A DNA stretch of 64,000 nt from Erigeron canadensis (taxonomy: Eukaryota > Streptophyta > Magnoliopsida > Asterales > Asteraceae), in NCBI RefSeq assembly GCF_010389155.1, contig NC_057764.1, positions 36,650,275 to 36,714,274 on the forward strand, in the 5' to 3' direction. Numbering within the stretch: position 1 is the first letter of the stretch; every line of letters starts with the position of its first letter. The notes beneath the pieces are model-generated. The model was not told where the DNA came from, did no database searches, and saw only the letters and a list, made by a program, of their open reading frames with translations. A program made the position numbers and the translations under genes. Positions 11,773 to 22,850 of the stretch are shown here, piece after piece.

Positions 11773-12073
11773 TATATACTATCCTATAAAAGAAACGGAC
11801 TTTTCCTTAAACTTTTATGAACCTGAAATGTCTAATTTTATTCTTTATCTTAATATATCTTTATTTTTATTTTATACGCTGTAACTAAAATGCCCTTACA
11901 AAATTTTCAAACTTTATTAGAATTCTATTTGTTTGTCAAAAATTTTTTTGTTATTGTCAAAAACTATCATACAAATAAAAGTTCTGATTAAGTATTTGAT
12001 TTGAAATTAACATTGTCAAAACACCTTGTACGTTGTCTATTTTTGTCGCTGCAACGCGGATGGATCCATCTAG
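11773..12073 (+). mobile_element. Short non-autonomous Helitron
   Basis: The 5' end TATATACTATCCTATAAAAG resembles the terminus at 6615 (TCTATACTATATTATAAAGC). The 3' end reads CGCTGCAACGCGGATGGATC then CATCTAG, followed by T at 12074, giving the CTAG|T ending. About 300 bp, with no ORF beyond chance. Confidence 0.55.
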
Positions 12074-12605
12074 TTGATTACAACATATAGGCATTAGCAT
12101 TTTCCTTAATTGAATGATTAGGCTTTCAAAATATTTCAACTTAGCAATTTAGCATGTTCCAAAGTCATATCACCAGACACCAATTAACTTCCACAAAAAA
12201 GTAGCACCTTTTAGGCTTTAAGCCTTCTTCCCATTTTCATCATTATTTGTCTTGTGATGACCATTTAATTCACCAGATATTTATGTTCACCTTATCCAAT
12301 ATCACCATCTCATAAACAATTACTCGTACAATACTTGCTACATTTTATTTTTTTAATTCTGTCTTTCATAGATTCCACAATCAAGACTTCATGAAACAAA
12401 TTTCTATACAATCTACATGTAAGTTATATTTTCTCTTATGTATCTTTACATAACGGAAAAGATATATAGACATTGAATTATTTTGCATTCACAAACAAAT
12501 ACACTTTAGGCGTTACTTATTACCTGGTAGGTGTATCATTTAGAATATTTAGTGTAATAAGTTTGTTGTTCGGAAAAATATGTATGTGTAATACTATATT
12601 AATTA

Positions 12606-12700
12606 ACTAGATTTTAGACCCGTGTTCAACACGAGATTTACGATATTATGAATATCAGATTTTCATACATTTAAGTCATAAAAGCTTATAATTTTAAAGA
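12606..12700 (-). mobile_element. Helitron 3' terminus (minus orientation), relative of the one at 4738
   Basis: AACTAGATTTTAGACCCGTG followed by a short CGTGTT/AACACG stem. The first 100 bp match the terminus at 4738 closely, including CATAAAAGCTTATAA. The 5' boundary was not located. The following tract to about 13390 has no gene. Confidence 0.55.
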
Positions 12701-13395
12701 TATACGGTACCAAGTGTTATACTTTGCAAGTTGTAGCACAATAATCATAGGTTCGTCACTGTCATTATTAGCTGAGACATATTGATGAAATTGTTTGCCG
12801 TAGTCATTCCACAAAGCACATGCTATAATATTATTATGAAAGATAATTAAAAATTAAAATATAAACTTAAAAAAAAAAGAAAAAAAAGATAATTAAAAAT
12901 TAAATTTTATTCAATACGTACAACTAAAAAAAGAAAAAAAAAAAGGATTATACAGTACTGATGTTCAAAGATTGGTTGGGTTACATAGTCGATATGGACT
13001 TGGAGATAGACGACGTGAAAGTGATCCCTTTATGGTTGACTACGATGCCGTTACAGTAGGAGTAAGTATATATTGCAAACTTACAATCATATTAATTAAT
13101 TTGGTAGATAAAATTAGTCTATATATATGCTTGCTTATATAGCGACCCTACACTAACACGACAGTATAGAATAACTCAAAGTATCGTTAGACTTTTATGC
13201 CACCAAAACAAAGACTATAAAACGAGGGAATTTTCTATGTGCCTGGAAACGTAAAGTTCATTCTATAAGCAAAAGTTGGGCAAAAATCTGTTGGAGGAAT
13301 CGGCCAATGTATATTAATTAGACCTTTTAATGATCTCTTTAATTATCTTGCATAAAAAAAATATATATACACATACAAAATTAAACTATAAATTT

Positions 13396-13887
13396 ATATA
13401 TATACTAAAAACCAACTGGTTTTTTACAAGTTTCTATGCACATGATACAACTACACATACATGCAACTTTGAACTCTTTACCTTTTAACCCCTTAAAGAT
13501 TTATCTTTTACATTTAAGCCCATCACCTTTTACTACTTTACATTTTAACTCCCTAAAGTTTTCTCTTTACTTTTTAACCCCCAAAGTTTTTTCCTTTTAC
13601 AGTTTAGCCCATCAACTTTTACGTCTTTACCTTTTAACCCCCTAAAGTTTTTATCTTTTACATTTTAGCCTATCAATAAAATACTTTATTGTTACAATGT
13701 CAAATAAATGTTTGTTGGTGACTTTATCAAATTTGTACCAAAACATTGTCATCTGAAAAGATAATCTACTTGAGTCTCGCCTCAAGTTTTGTAATATAAT
13801 CTGCGGCAATGTGTTTAAGCTTAATGAATCATTGTCCACGATGTTACTATAAAAGCTCCACGACAACGCGCGGGTGTTTATTTCTAG
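13396..13887 (+). mobile_element. Helitron with internal minisatellite
   Basis: The 3' end is CGACAACGCGCGGGTG then TTTATTTCTAG|T (CTAG at 13884-13887), the Helitron ending. The likely 5' start is TATATATATACTAAAAACC near 13396. Positions about 13468-13680 hold roughly three and a half copies of a ~60-bp unit built on TTTACCTTTTAACCCCCTAA and TTTTAGCCCATCAACTTTTA, with one extra half unit. The tandem array makes a 69-codon open frame, which I regard as spurious. Confidence 0.6.
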
Positions 13888-14676
13888 TAAGTTTCTAAAG
13901 TTAACTTAGCAAAACGTTTTGGATGAACGGATTGATAATATATTTTTCGAAAACATCAAGTCATATCAAAATTCTGAAATTGTGTTACGTACGCAGTATT
14001 AAATTTACACCATCCCTCGACCTTGTTGCTCACTTCGAAACAAGACCCAAACTAGGAGCTTTTGCTGGCTATAACTCTACCCAATGATTCGGCAAGACAT
14101 AACCCCTTTGACTCCTGGTATATCCAACGAATTTTTTTTTTTAACGACATTTGAATTTTATTATATATAGAAACTAGATTAAACCCATGTGTTGCATGAT
14201 AAATAATTGTAGTTGTAAAACTCCGGTTAAGATAGATAATGCATCTTTTAAATTTGAAATATAAGACTATAATATTTTAACAAAAGTATATTCAATTTAA
14301 ACCACTAATATGAGGAGATTAATAGACAACTAATTCAAAAAAAAATAATTAAGAATCCAATATAATAAAAGTATTTAATACAATATAACATGATTTTTTT
14401 ATACTTCTTTTATGATTAACTAATGCAAATTACACCAAGTTCATAAAGATGTTTCATTGAGTATACTTACAGCAAAATAGAGATATAGTACTTACTCCTC
14501 TAATAACAAATAATACTATAACTACCAATTACTTTTTATTTACGTTCTTCAACCCTATATAATATACGGGTTAAATCTAATTTATACTAAATAATGATAC
14601 CGATAATAGTAGTTTTTAATATTAAAAAAGTTAAATGAATAAAATTATATATGATCAACTCTTTATAAAAAAAAGA

Positions 14677-15666
14677 CTAGATTAAACCCGCACGTTGTGC
14701 GGGACTAACTGATAACATAAGTAAAAAATACAATTACATATAGTTACATTATTATTCATAATATTAAAATATGTTCGATTACGACAGATTCAAACAACAA
14801 AGCTATAGTTTATGAATATATGATATACGTCAAATATGTTTATTTTTTTTGAACGACAAATATAATACACTACTAAATTACACCATTGTCAAGGATTGAA
14901 CCTTGGTCTATACTCCAAGAGGCAAAAGTCTCTACCATCTCACCTAAATGGTAATAACTACGTCAAATGTGTAATATACCTACATCAACAAACAGATTAC
15001 AAACAAAACTATACAAACTTAGGTGTCACCAAGAGAGAAACATAAAAAAGAAAAAAAGAATTAATTTAATTGGTGCATCTCATATGACAAGTGAGTTTGT
15101 ATATTTTGTTTGTAATTTCTTTGTCAATTTTGAATTTCACATTTATAAATCATAAAAAATTGTATATCTTTGTGAAAAAGAAATCCATCCATTAAGTTTT
15201 AAGAGATATACATGAAATAAAATTAAAATTAAATTAGGAAAACAATGTTTAGCCAATTTTGAATATATATACTTACTGTAACTTTAATATAATATAATTA
15301 TTATAAACATAAACAAAAAATCTAGAAGAAATTCATCCATGACTTTAGCCAATATACATGAATATAACATAAGAAATCTATGCATCCATTCCATTAAGAT
15401 ATACTTTGCTTCCATTAAGATATACTTTGCCGTCTTATTTTACTTTTAACTTTTTATTATTATTATTTAATTAATGATGATGATTAGGCTAAACTATAAT
15501 TTTCAAATTGTGCTTTAATGATGATTAGGCTAAAGTGTAATTTTTTTAAAGTATCCTTAATTAGGAATTTAATGTAAGTATGACACTTAGGAAAAAATTA
15601 TACATGACATGATTTCATAATTGCCACATAATTAAAAACTTATCCTCTCTTAGTTATATAGAGAGA
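14677..15666 (-). mobile_element. Inner Helitron
   Basis: The 3' end at 14677 has CTAG preceded by A, then a perfect hairpin CCCGCAC-GTT-GTGCGGG. The 5' end on the minus strand, TCTCTCTATATAACTAAGAG, starts at 15666 and is followed outward by T, so it sits in an A/T host dinucleotide. Its terminal ~100 bp (15570-15666) are close to those of the outer copy (15968-16064). A SINE is inserted at 14840-14958. It has no helicase ORF, so it is non-autonomous. Confidence 0.7.
14840..14958 (-). mobile_element. tRNA-derived SINE inside the inner Helitron
   Basis: Flanked by TACGTCAAATATGT (14826-14839) and TACGTCAAATGTGT (14959-14972), a 14-bp duplication with one mismatch. The minus strand carries an A-box-like GGTGAGATGGTAGAGAC and a B box GGTTCAATCC. 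The T run at 14842-14849 is the A tail. Confidence 0.75.
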
Positions 15667-16333
15667 TAGTGTATATGCCTAGTCTATGTATCCATCTAAA
15701 CAATGAGTACACATCAAAAAAAATAAAAAAAATTACGAATGAATAAAAAATATATGATCAAATCTTTATAAAAAGATAATGTATCTATCTAAATCATGAA
15801 TACACATTATAAAAAGTAACGCACATATTAAATTTATATATTTATGTACATTTATATTTTATATTTATTTAAGTTTGCCAACTAAGAGTTCCTAATTTTT
15901 TTTATTACTAGTTAAAGATGATTAGGTTAAAGTGTTATTTTTTAATGTATGCTTAAAATTAGGAATTCAATTTCATTATGACAACTAAGAAAAAATCTTA
16001 CATGACATGATTTCATAATTGCTACATAATAAAAAACCTATCCTCTCTTAGTTATATAAAGAGATATAAATGTTAGAAAGATACCATACCAGCCGATACA
16101 ATACGATCCAAAACATAAGACATAAATAAAAACATTTAATTAGTTTAACGAGCATGAAATCTGTATTTATCAACTTGTATTGGGAATTAACCTTAAATCC
16201 CTTGGTTTCAACTAAAATCACCAACAATGTAGCGGATTGTACATAAAATGAAACTCAATTAATCCATTGATAAAAATTAAATAACAATGTTGAAACGTTT
16301 TTAGATATAATACTTTGTTATATATCCACATTT

Positions 16334-16889
16334 AGGGATGACAATGAGACGGGTACTGTCGGGGATCTCAATCTCCATCTCCGTACCCGGTTTTCACTTG
16401 TAATCCCCAATCTTGTTTCCATTCCTGTCGGGAAATTAAGTTACATCCTCATACCCGTCCCTATCAGGTACCGGGGAATAGGAGATCCACTTCGGGTATC
16501 GGGTATACCTTTTTTGAATGAGCATAAATTTAACGTAGTATAAGATAAGTAGGAGAACGTGCATTTCAAAACTTTTCTATATATAAACTAATATGTATGT
16601 TAAGTAAATGATTAATAAAGTAGAACACATTGAAAGTATTAAACAAAAACTCTAAACTTAAAATTTCTCTAATATGTAGACAAAAACATAAAATGATACT
16701 AATAAATATATATAGTGTTTTCGGGTTCGGGTATAGACTTCGGGGATTTACAGTTTCCCATTCTCATCGAGGAATAAAATTACATCTCCATATCCATCTC
16801 CATCCCCATTCTCGGTCAACTCGGGGATTTCCCGATCAAATAGGGTGCGAGTATCGGATTTCCCCTCGGGTACGTGTATTTTTGCCATC
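16334..16889. mobile_element. MITE-like element with GGATGACAA termini (copy 2)
   Basis: The left end is GGGATGACAATGAGACGGGTA in part and the right end reads GTGTATTTTTGCCATCTA, its imperfect complement. GC-rich CGGGTA/TACCCG blocks lie near both ends. Flanks ATATCCACATTTA and ATATCCGTATCTA agree at 10 of 13 positions and may be an aged target duplication. Same plan as 1450-2005. Confidence 0.5.
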
Positions 16890-18310
16890 TATATCCGTAT
16901 CTAAAACTATTATTATTTTTTTTATTTATTATATTCTCTTATTTTATATTATTTGAAAGAGAAATTTGTGACATTTTAGTTTTTATTTGTCAAATGCAAA
17001 AATAATTCTTTGTAATAGCTACTTGAAATATCCAACATATTGGCCCACAACGGATATGTACCCGTGACATAACACATTAGTAATTCGATACGTAAAAAGA
17101 TAAGGTGGCTAAATTGCGCGCATTGATGACTAAATGATTGATATCAAGCAATCCATCATTATCATAACAGTCGTATCATAAAACCGGCGACTAATAATTT
17201 TTACATGAATGATAGTGGAATGTGTTAAAATATAGTTTTTGACAATAAGTTTCGCTGTCAGATTATATGCACTAGCTATTATTTAGTGCAAAAGTGCAAA
17301 TATACGATGATTGTTATTGTTATAATTAGTAAAGTCGCGAATAATGGTTGTTAATGCCTTAATGGGCAGGTTTAATCATCAAATTATATTAACCATGCAA
17401 GTTGATCGATTTACTTTACATTGATTAATAATAATTATTCCAAATATGTATAAAGTTAAAGTTGATGGATCCTTAAGACATAGATATCACAGATTTAACA
17501 TAATATAGATTATATAGAGTATCATATATATAGATCACTAATTAAGGGTACATATGCGGTATTCGAAAATTGTTCTTTTTCCATACGAGACAAGTATTTT
17601 GATCACATTGTTTTTGATGCTTTAATAGGTATGTATATAGAAATTGTAAAAAAAAAACATTAGATGGGAGGGTTTGGTTGTTAAATTCTATTTTGATTTT
17701 GTAAGTTTGTTGGCAACTCGTCTTGAATTGTCATTATAATTTGGAATAAAATTTTGCTGTTATGAAGTTCACAAATAATTAAAAATACCATTACGTGTAC
17801 ACATCATAAAAAAAAATAATCGATAAAATTTTTAAAAACCCGTTGAACTAGAAAAAACAAAAAATCGATCGGATGAACACATTGACAATTCAACTATAAA
17901 ATTGGTTAACCAAAAACCTCAAAATGGCTGGCACAAACCAGTTCTTATAATATAGGTAAAAGTTATTTTTCTCATTTTATAATGATATTATCTAACAATG
18001 GTGGTGAACGTGTCAAATGATATATGTAATTAATGTAAAGGAAGTAGTTGAGATGATTTAGAAGATGGGATATAGAAGTATAGATAGATATAGAGAGGTT
18101 GGTTATTGTAAAACATGTATTAAAGTAAAATAAATAAGACAAAATTTTGACCTTAGATAGTGATAAAATTGATGCACGAGATTCACGAAACAAAAGTATT
18201 ATAATGATGTACGATGATTTTCAGTGAAGAGAAATCTATTGTTTTATTTGTTTACATTAATACTTAGTTTATTTTACCTTAAACCTATAGATATAGGAGT
18301 ATAAATATAG
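16890..18310. other. No gene recognised
   Basis: AT-rich sequence with only short open frames lacking family features. I could not place any transposon ends in this stretch. Confidence 0.4.
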
Positions 18311-18328
18311 AAGTATAGATAATATCTT

Positions 18329-18561
18329 TTTTTTGAAAGACAATAACGAATAAATGGCTAACACCTCCACGCGAATGTGCCCATGCCGGTTCGTCTCTTT
18401 GCAATGCCCTAAAGGGTTTGCTCCTCATGTGTTAGATGAATATAGCATTGATAAGCCCCCCTCACCACATTTGCATGTGGCAGGATTCGAACCTAAGACC
18501 CTTCCAGGAGAAAACCACTTTATGGAAAACTCCCTGAACACTAGGCTAACACCCCAATTGC
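18329..18561 (-). mobile_element. tRNA-derived SINE with perfect 17-bp target duplication
   Basis: Bounded by AGTATAGATAATATCTT at 18312-18328 and again at 18562-18578, identical over 17 bp. On the minus strand it starts GCAATTGGGGTGTTAGCCTAGTG (an A box within TTAGCCTAGTG), then a B box GGTTCGAATCC at about 18486, and ends in an A tail (the T run after 18328). Length, boxes, tail and duplication all fit a SINE. The perfect duplication suggests a fairly recent insertion. Confidence 0.88.
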
Positions 18562-18579
18562 AGTATAGATAATATCTTA

Positions 18580-19504
18580 ACTAGTAGAAGTATAAATATA
18601 GAAGTATAGCTTAATAAAAGTAATTAATTATTCCTAATAAGTAATTTCTAATTGTAAATACAATTATAAAGTTTTTGAAAATCTGTATTATAATTAAAAA
18701 AATGTATTTCAAGAAACAAAAAAAAGTCATTTTCGTCGCATATGTTAATGAAAGTCGCGAGTCAAATCAGAAATCCATTGTAAAATCCAATTTTGTGATA
18801 CGAATCGCACATCACAGTCGCTATAAAAGATGGTGAACAATTATGGATATTGTCATTTACATTTTTATGTTGACATTTGAGGTACATTTACACTTAAAAG
18901 TCTTAAATTATTATCATCATTAATAATATATGTGGATAATCAAATATTTTTTATGTTATTGTTATTTCACCATAAAGTGAGTATTATAATGTTCATTACA
19001 TATTCTCATAAAAATTATATAAATAGAATTATCGTATGACTCGTGTGTTTGTTTTGAAGAGTCAAATCATCATTTGATAAATAATATATAGAGGAATTTA
19101 TTTTAATTAGTCTCCTAAGTTGACATGTTTTAAAGTTATTGTATTTTTGTCGGAAAAATTATAGTTTTGATCCTCACAATTGGTATTGTTTTCACTTTAT
19201 AATCTGCTATCAAACTTCGTCTAGTTTTGGTTGTTAACCCCGACACCCCGCCTGATACAAACACATGAAGATATAGTTGTTGTGCAGCATTAGGGTGGAA
19301 AGTGATAAATGAACTACAATTGAGAAACGAAAAGTGAAATAAACGTATTAAATTTTGTATACACCCTTCTTCATTGGTGATTATTGCTTGCATGTTGTAA
19401 TAGTAGAAAAAGAAACAAAACAAAAACAAAAATATAAAAATGTATATCAACATATCTGTTCATAGTTCATTTGAATATTTGATTTCTTTCTTAACATGTG
19501 TACA
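18580..19504. other. No gene recognised
   Basis: AT-rich. Several short open frames (for example on the minus strand near 19136-19453) have no recognisable domain and I attribute them to chance. Confidence 0.4.
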
Positions 19505-19515
19505 TATATAAATCA

Positions 19516-20372
19516 GGGATGAGTTATTTTAATAACTTATATAAAAAATAAATAAATTCAAGAGCCATTCTGGACTATACATTCTTTCTCTCTCTTTAAT
19601 TAAATAATAAAATTCATCTAAATAATTCAAAATGCTTTATCTCACAAACCGTAAATCGTTAGACGAAACAAAAAGCATGGGTAGTCTTAAAATTTCGTCT
19701 TCTTTCACTATAGACAATTCGATATACTTGTGATGACTTTTTAATATTCGTTTTCTTTTTGGTACTTACACATAACTTACACATGTGTAGGTTCAACAAA
19801 AATTAAGATTCGGAGCGGGCTTCTCCCTTAAGGATATTCATAAACCAAAGCTGGTGGGGGTGATAGGACATTGAGTGTGATAGGTCATAGAGGGTGATAG
19901 GTCATAGGGGGTGACCGGTGTTGGGTGATCTACCTAACGGGCTCCGCCCTTATCCGCTATGGCTCCGCCATGGACTGACGGGCTCTGCCCTTGGCTACCA
20001 TGGCTCCGCCATGGGATGACGAGCTCCGCCCTTAACCTTCATTGTTGTGTAAATATGTTAATTTACTAATTTACATGTGAAAACAATGATCCTACACATG
20101 TGTAGGTACACAAGTACAAGAGGAAAAAAACGAAAATTAAAAAGTCGTTAAAAGTATATTGAATTGGATCTCTAATGAAAGAGGACGAAATTTTAAGACT
20201 ACCCATGCTTTTTGTTTCGTATAACGATTTACGGTTTGTGAGATAAAACATTTTGAATGATTTGGGTTGATTTTCTTATTTAATTGAAGAGAGAAAAAGA
20301 AAGAAAAAATGTGTGATCCAGAATGGTTCTTGGGTTTCTTTTTTATTTGTGGGTTCTTAAATAACCCTTCTT
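19516..20372. mobile_element. Mutator-like MITE with long inverted repeats and 11-bp target duplication
   Basis: The 857-bp element lies between TATATAAATCA at 19505-19515 and 20373-20383. Its arms, about 220 bp each, are inverted copies: GAGTTATTTT...CAAGAGCCATTCTGG on the left against CCAGAATGGTTCTTG...AAATAACCC on the right, and both contain TCACAAACCGTAAATCGTTA and the GGGTAGTCTTAAAATTTCGTC module. A 9-11 bp duplication with long TIRs is typical of Mutator-like elements. The centre holds GATAGGTCATAGAGGGTGAT repeats and a GC-rich 41-bp tandem pair. No transposase is present. Confidence 0.85.
19939..20031. repeat. GC-rich 41-bp tandem repeat in the Mutator-like element
   Basis: Units 19939-19979 and 19980-20020 are followed by a partial third. 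Each contains GGGCTCCGCCC (or GGGCTCTGCCC) and the palindromic ATGGCTCCGCCAT. This is an island of high GC in very AT-rich surroundings, at the loop side of the element's inverted arms. Confidence 0.85.
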
Positions 20373-20383
20373 TATATAAATCA

Positions 20384-21562
20384 ATCTTCATTTTTGTTAC
20401 CACACAATGAAATGAGCCCTTTTTTTAAGTCCCTTTACGTTGGTTACACCATCTCCGACCTCCACTACTGTAGATCCGCCATCTTCGTTAGCAAAAGAAG
20501 TTTTGCATGAGTGGCTCTCAAACAAGAGGACAGGGAAGGACGCACCTCTGATGTACAGTTATCATGTCCACGGTAAACGCCAGATAGCCAAGTGCGAAAC
20601 TTGTATTCTGTTTTTTCTTTTTGAATTCCCATAAACCTAAACCTAATTAATCATGCTAATGGATGACCTCAAGATTGGAAATCATCCTTGCGACGTTAGA
20701 ATGTGGCAACATTGTCACATTGATGTTATTATTATAAAGAGGGATAACCTCATGATGTTATTTGCGACGTTAAAAAGTCACAGGTATGAGTACTATCTTA
20801 GATATTTTCGAGTGTGACTACATGTATTTAATATTCATCTACGGTAGGTTTGAGTGAGTTATCCCTTCCAAATCTCCTCTGAGTGATAGGAGTTTCTCGT
20901 TATTAGGTTTAAATTGGGTATTCATTTCCTGAGAAGCTATCTGGCACAGACTCGGTTAAGACAACATATGCTAAACCTTCCAATATTCTCGAGTAATTCA
21001 TAGTTTTCAAAAAACAAAAATATAAAATAAAACTAAACTCATAAATAAAAATTTACACACAATATTATGTTGTCTGGAGGAGTCGATCACCCTTTAAACC
21101 CCTTACTAGCTTGGTCTCTGCTTTCACCCAACACTCAAAACAACACTCAAAAGGTGTTTAGCTAAAGGTTTAAGAGGGTAAAATATTAACTCCAGCTAAA
21201 GTTAAGTGTTTTTACCAATTTGATAAGAAGTTAAAGTAGTTAAAACAATGATGGTTTTAAAATTAGGTGACTAAGTCATTCAAGATAAAAGTTAAATGGT
21301 TAAAACGAAGATTAATATCATTACAAAAAAATTAAATGGTTAAAATGATTATTATATCAAAGTTAAATAATTAAAATGTGATTCTTTGAAACAAAATTTA
21401 CGGTAAAAAACTAGCCAAACCATACTATATCAGTATATTGCATATCTAAATATCAGTATATTGCATATCCAAATAACACGAATGATGATTCCTTAAAAGA
21501 TGAATGCAAATCTTTAATTGATGCACATGATGCCACGTGTGAACAATATGGGGGGATTCGAA
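20384..21562. other. No gene recognised
   Basis: A 64-codon open frame at 20440-20634 has no recognisable domain and no supporting context. Between 21180 and 21400 the short motif AAAGTTAAATGGTTAAAA recurs several times with variation, a weak tandem pattern. Confidence 0.35.
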
Positions 21563-22850
21563 TACAACAACAACAAGAAGAAAAAGACTCAATCCCTGCA
21601 CGGGGTATGGGGGAGGTGAGCTGTAGACAGTCTTACCTCTACCCAGAGGTAGAGAGACTGCTTCCATAAGGACCTCCGGCCATCACAATGTAAATGTCGG
21701 CAAGAGATGGGTGTTTAGATAGCATACCTGTCAGTCGAGAAGATCATAAGAGAAAATACCTGTCTGTTGAGTCCGGCTACCTTACCAAAAATGTGTCCTG
21801 CCCATGGCTTAGCACAAGTTTGATAATACATATACAATAGGAACCATAATGCACATATTAAACAACATAAAATGTAGGAAAACTCATAACCAAGACAAGA
21901 TATATACATAAAACATAACTCCTAGTCCTAAGGCCTCCTAACTAACCTACTCCTAGTCCTCTCACATAAATCTCCAAACCACTAAACTAAACCTAGACAC
22001 CTAGTCCTCGATCATGTCCTCCGACAGACAAAGCAGTTTTCGGGGGCATCAAACACTAGAGTAACCTCCCCCCTCGATTTTGGCCTATTGAGACTCAATG
22101 CCAAAAACACTACAAAGGTCACAGAGAACCAAAGTCTAAGATAAAAGTCTATATAAAGTCTACAAAAACCTATTCCCATATGCCTTTCACTCATTGGTCC
22201 ACGCCCCCAGGTAGAAAGCTTTTATGGCGCGTTCGGAACTTCGTCTTTCTATCTCCGTCGGCCTCCCTCTTATCATGTCGGATCCGAGCCCTCTGTAGTT
22301 TCGAGTTACATTCGTTAAGCCCATTACTCTTGACCAACCATCACTAACAAGACAGTATGGGAAAATGTGTCTATCTTAGTCACACAAAAACCTACCCTAA
22401 CCTAATCCTCTACTTTAATCCTAGTTCTCCATGCAGTCCTATCCAACGCTAAGTCCTTCCGCAAGCCAAGCTCTTTTAGGTCATTTGCTATTCGCTCCTC
22501 CCATCTCATCTTAGGCCTTCCCCTTCTTCGTATGCCGTCAACGTGAATAGCTTCCACTCTCCTTAGTGGTGTTGTTTGGTCTCTTCTCCTAACATGGCCA
22601 AATCATCTCAAACGTCATTCTCTTAGCTTGTTAATGATGGTCCATACTTCTAGTTCGGCTCTAAAAACTCCTGTGGGGATCCTGTCTAACAGGGTCTTCC
22701 TGCACGTCCACCTTAGCATCCTCATCTCTGCCACCTCCACCCGGGATGCGTGGGTTTTCTTCATCGGCCAGCATTCCGAACCGTATAATATAGCCGGTCT
22801 AATAGCCACTTTGTAGAACTTGCCTTTCAGTTTTAGCGGGATCCTCTATA
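21563..22850 (-). mobile_element. 5'-truncated RTE-type LINE remnant
   Basis: On the minus strand the 3' tail is a GTT repeat (ACAACAACAACA on the plus strand at 21563-21575), preceded by a conserved 3' tract containing GGAGGTCCTTATGGAAGCAG and CTCTACCTCTGGGTAGAGGT. This tail type is characteristic of plant RTE LINEs. The reverse transcriptase C-terminus is at the right end. The 5' start is near 22850, so only roughly the last third of an element remains. Its long 3' region occupies 21680-22410. Confidence 0.75.
22411..22845 (-). pseudogene. LINE reverse transcriptase C-terminal fragment
   Basis: The minus-strand frame from about 22845 reads LKGKFYKVAIRPAILYGSEC, then AEMRMLRW, both hallmarks of plant RTE-type reverse transcriptases downstream of the catalytic core. 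The open frame 22809-22615 stops early. A second frame then restores family sequence (FGHVRRRDQTTPLRRVE, RRRGRPKMRWEERI) to a stop near 22411. Within that second frame a TGA stands where relatives have Trp (before FGHV). Frameshift plus stop and absence of the catalytic domain make it non-functional. Confidence 0.8.

Larger units (their letters stand above)
14174..16064 (-). mobile_element. Outer Helitron of a nested pair
   Basis: The 3' end (minus strand) is at the left: CTAG at 14174-14177 preceded by A. The 5' end is at the right: on the minus strand TCTCTTTATATAACTAAGAG, beginning at 16064. This start is a common plant Helitron 5' terminus. The inner copy (14677-15666) interrupts it. The pairing of ends is inferred from nesting logic. 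Confidence 0.6.

Noticed and set aside
18354..18572. Possible tRNA gene or short protein
   Set aside because: The B-box-like segment belongs to a SINE with a 17-bp target duplication; no cloverleaf was found.
20440..20634. 64-codon open frame
   Set aside because: No domain, no splice context, no repeat of the frame elsewhere.
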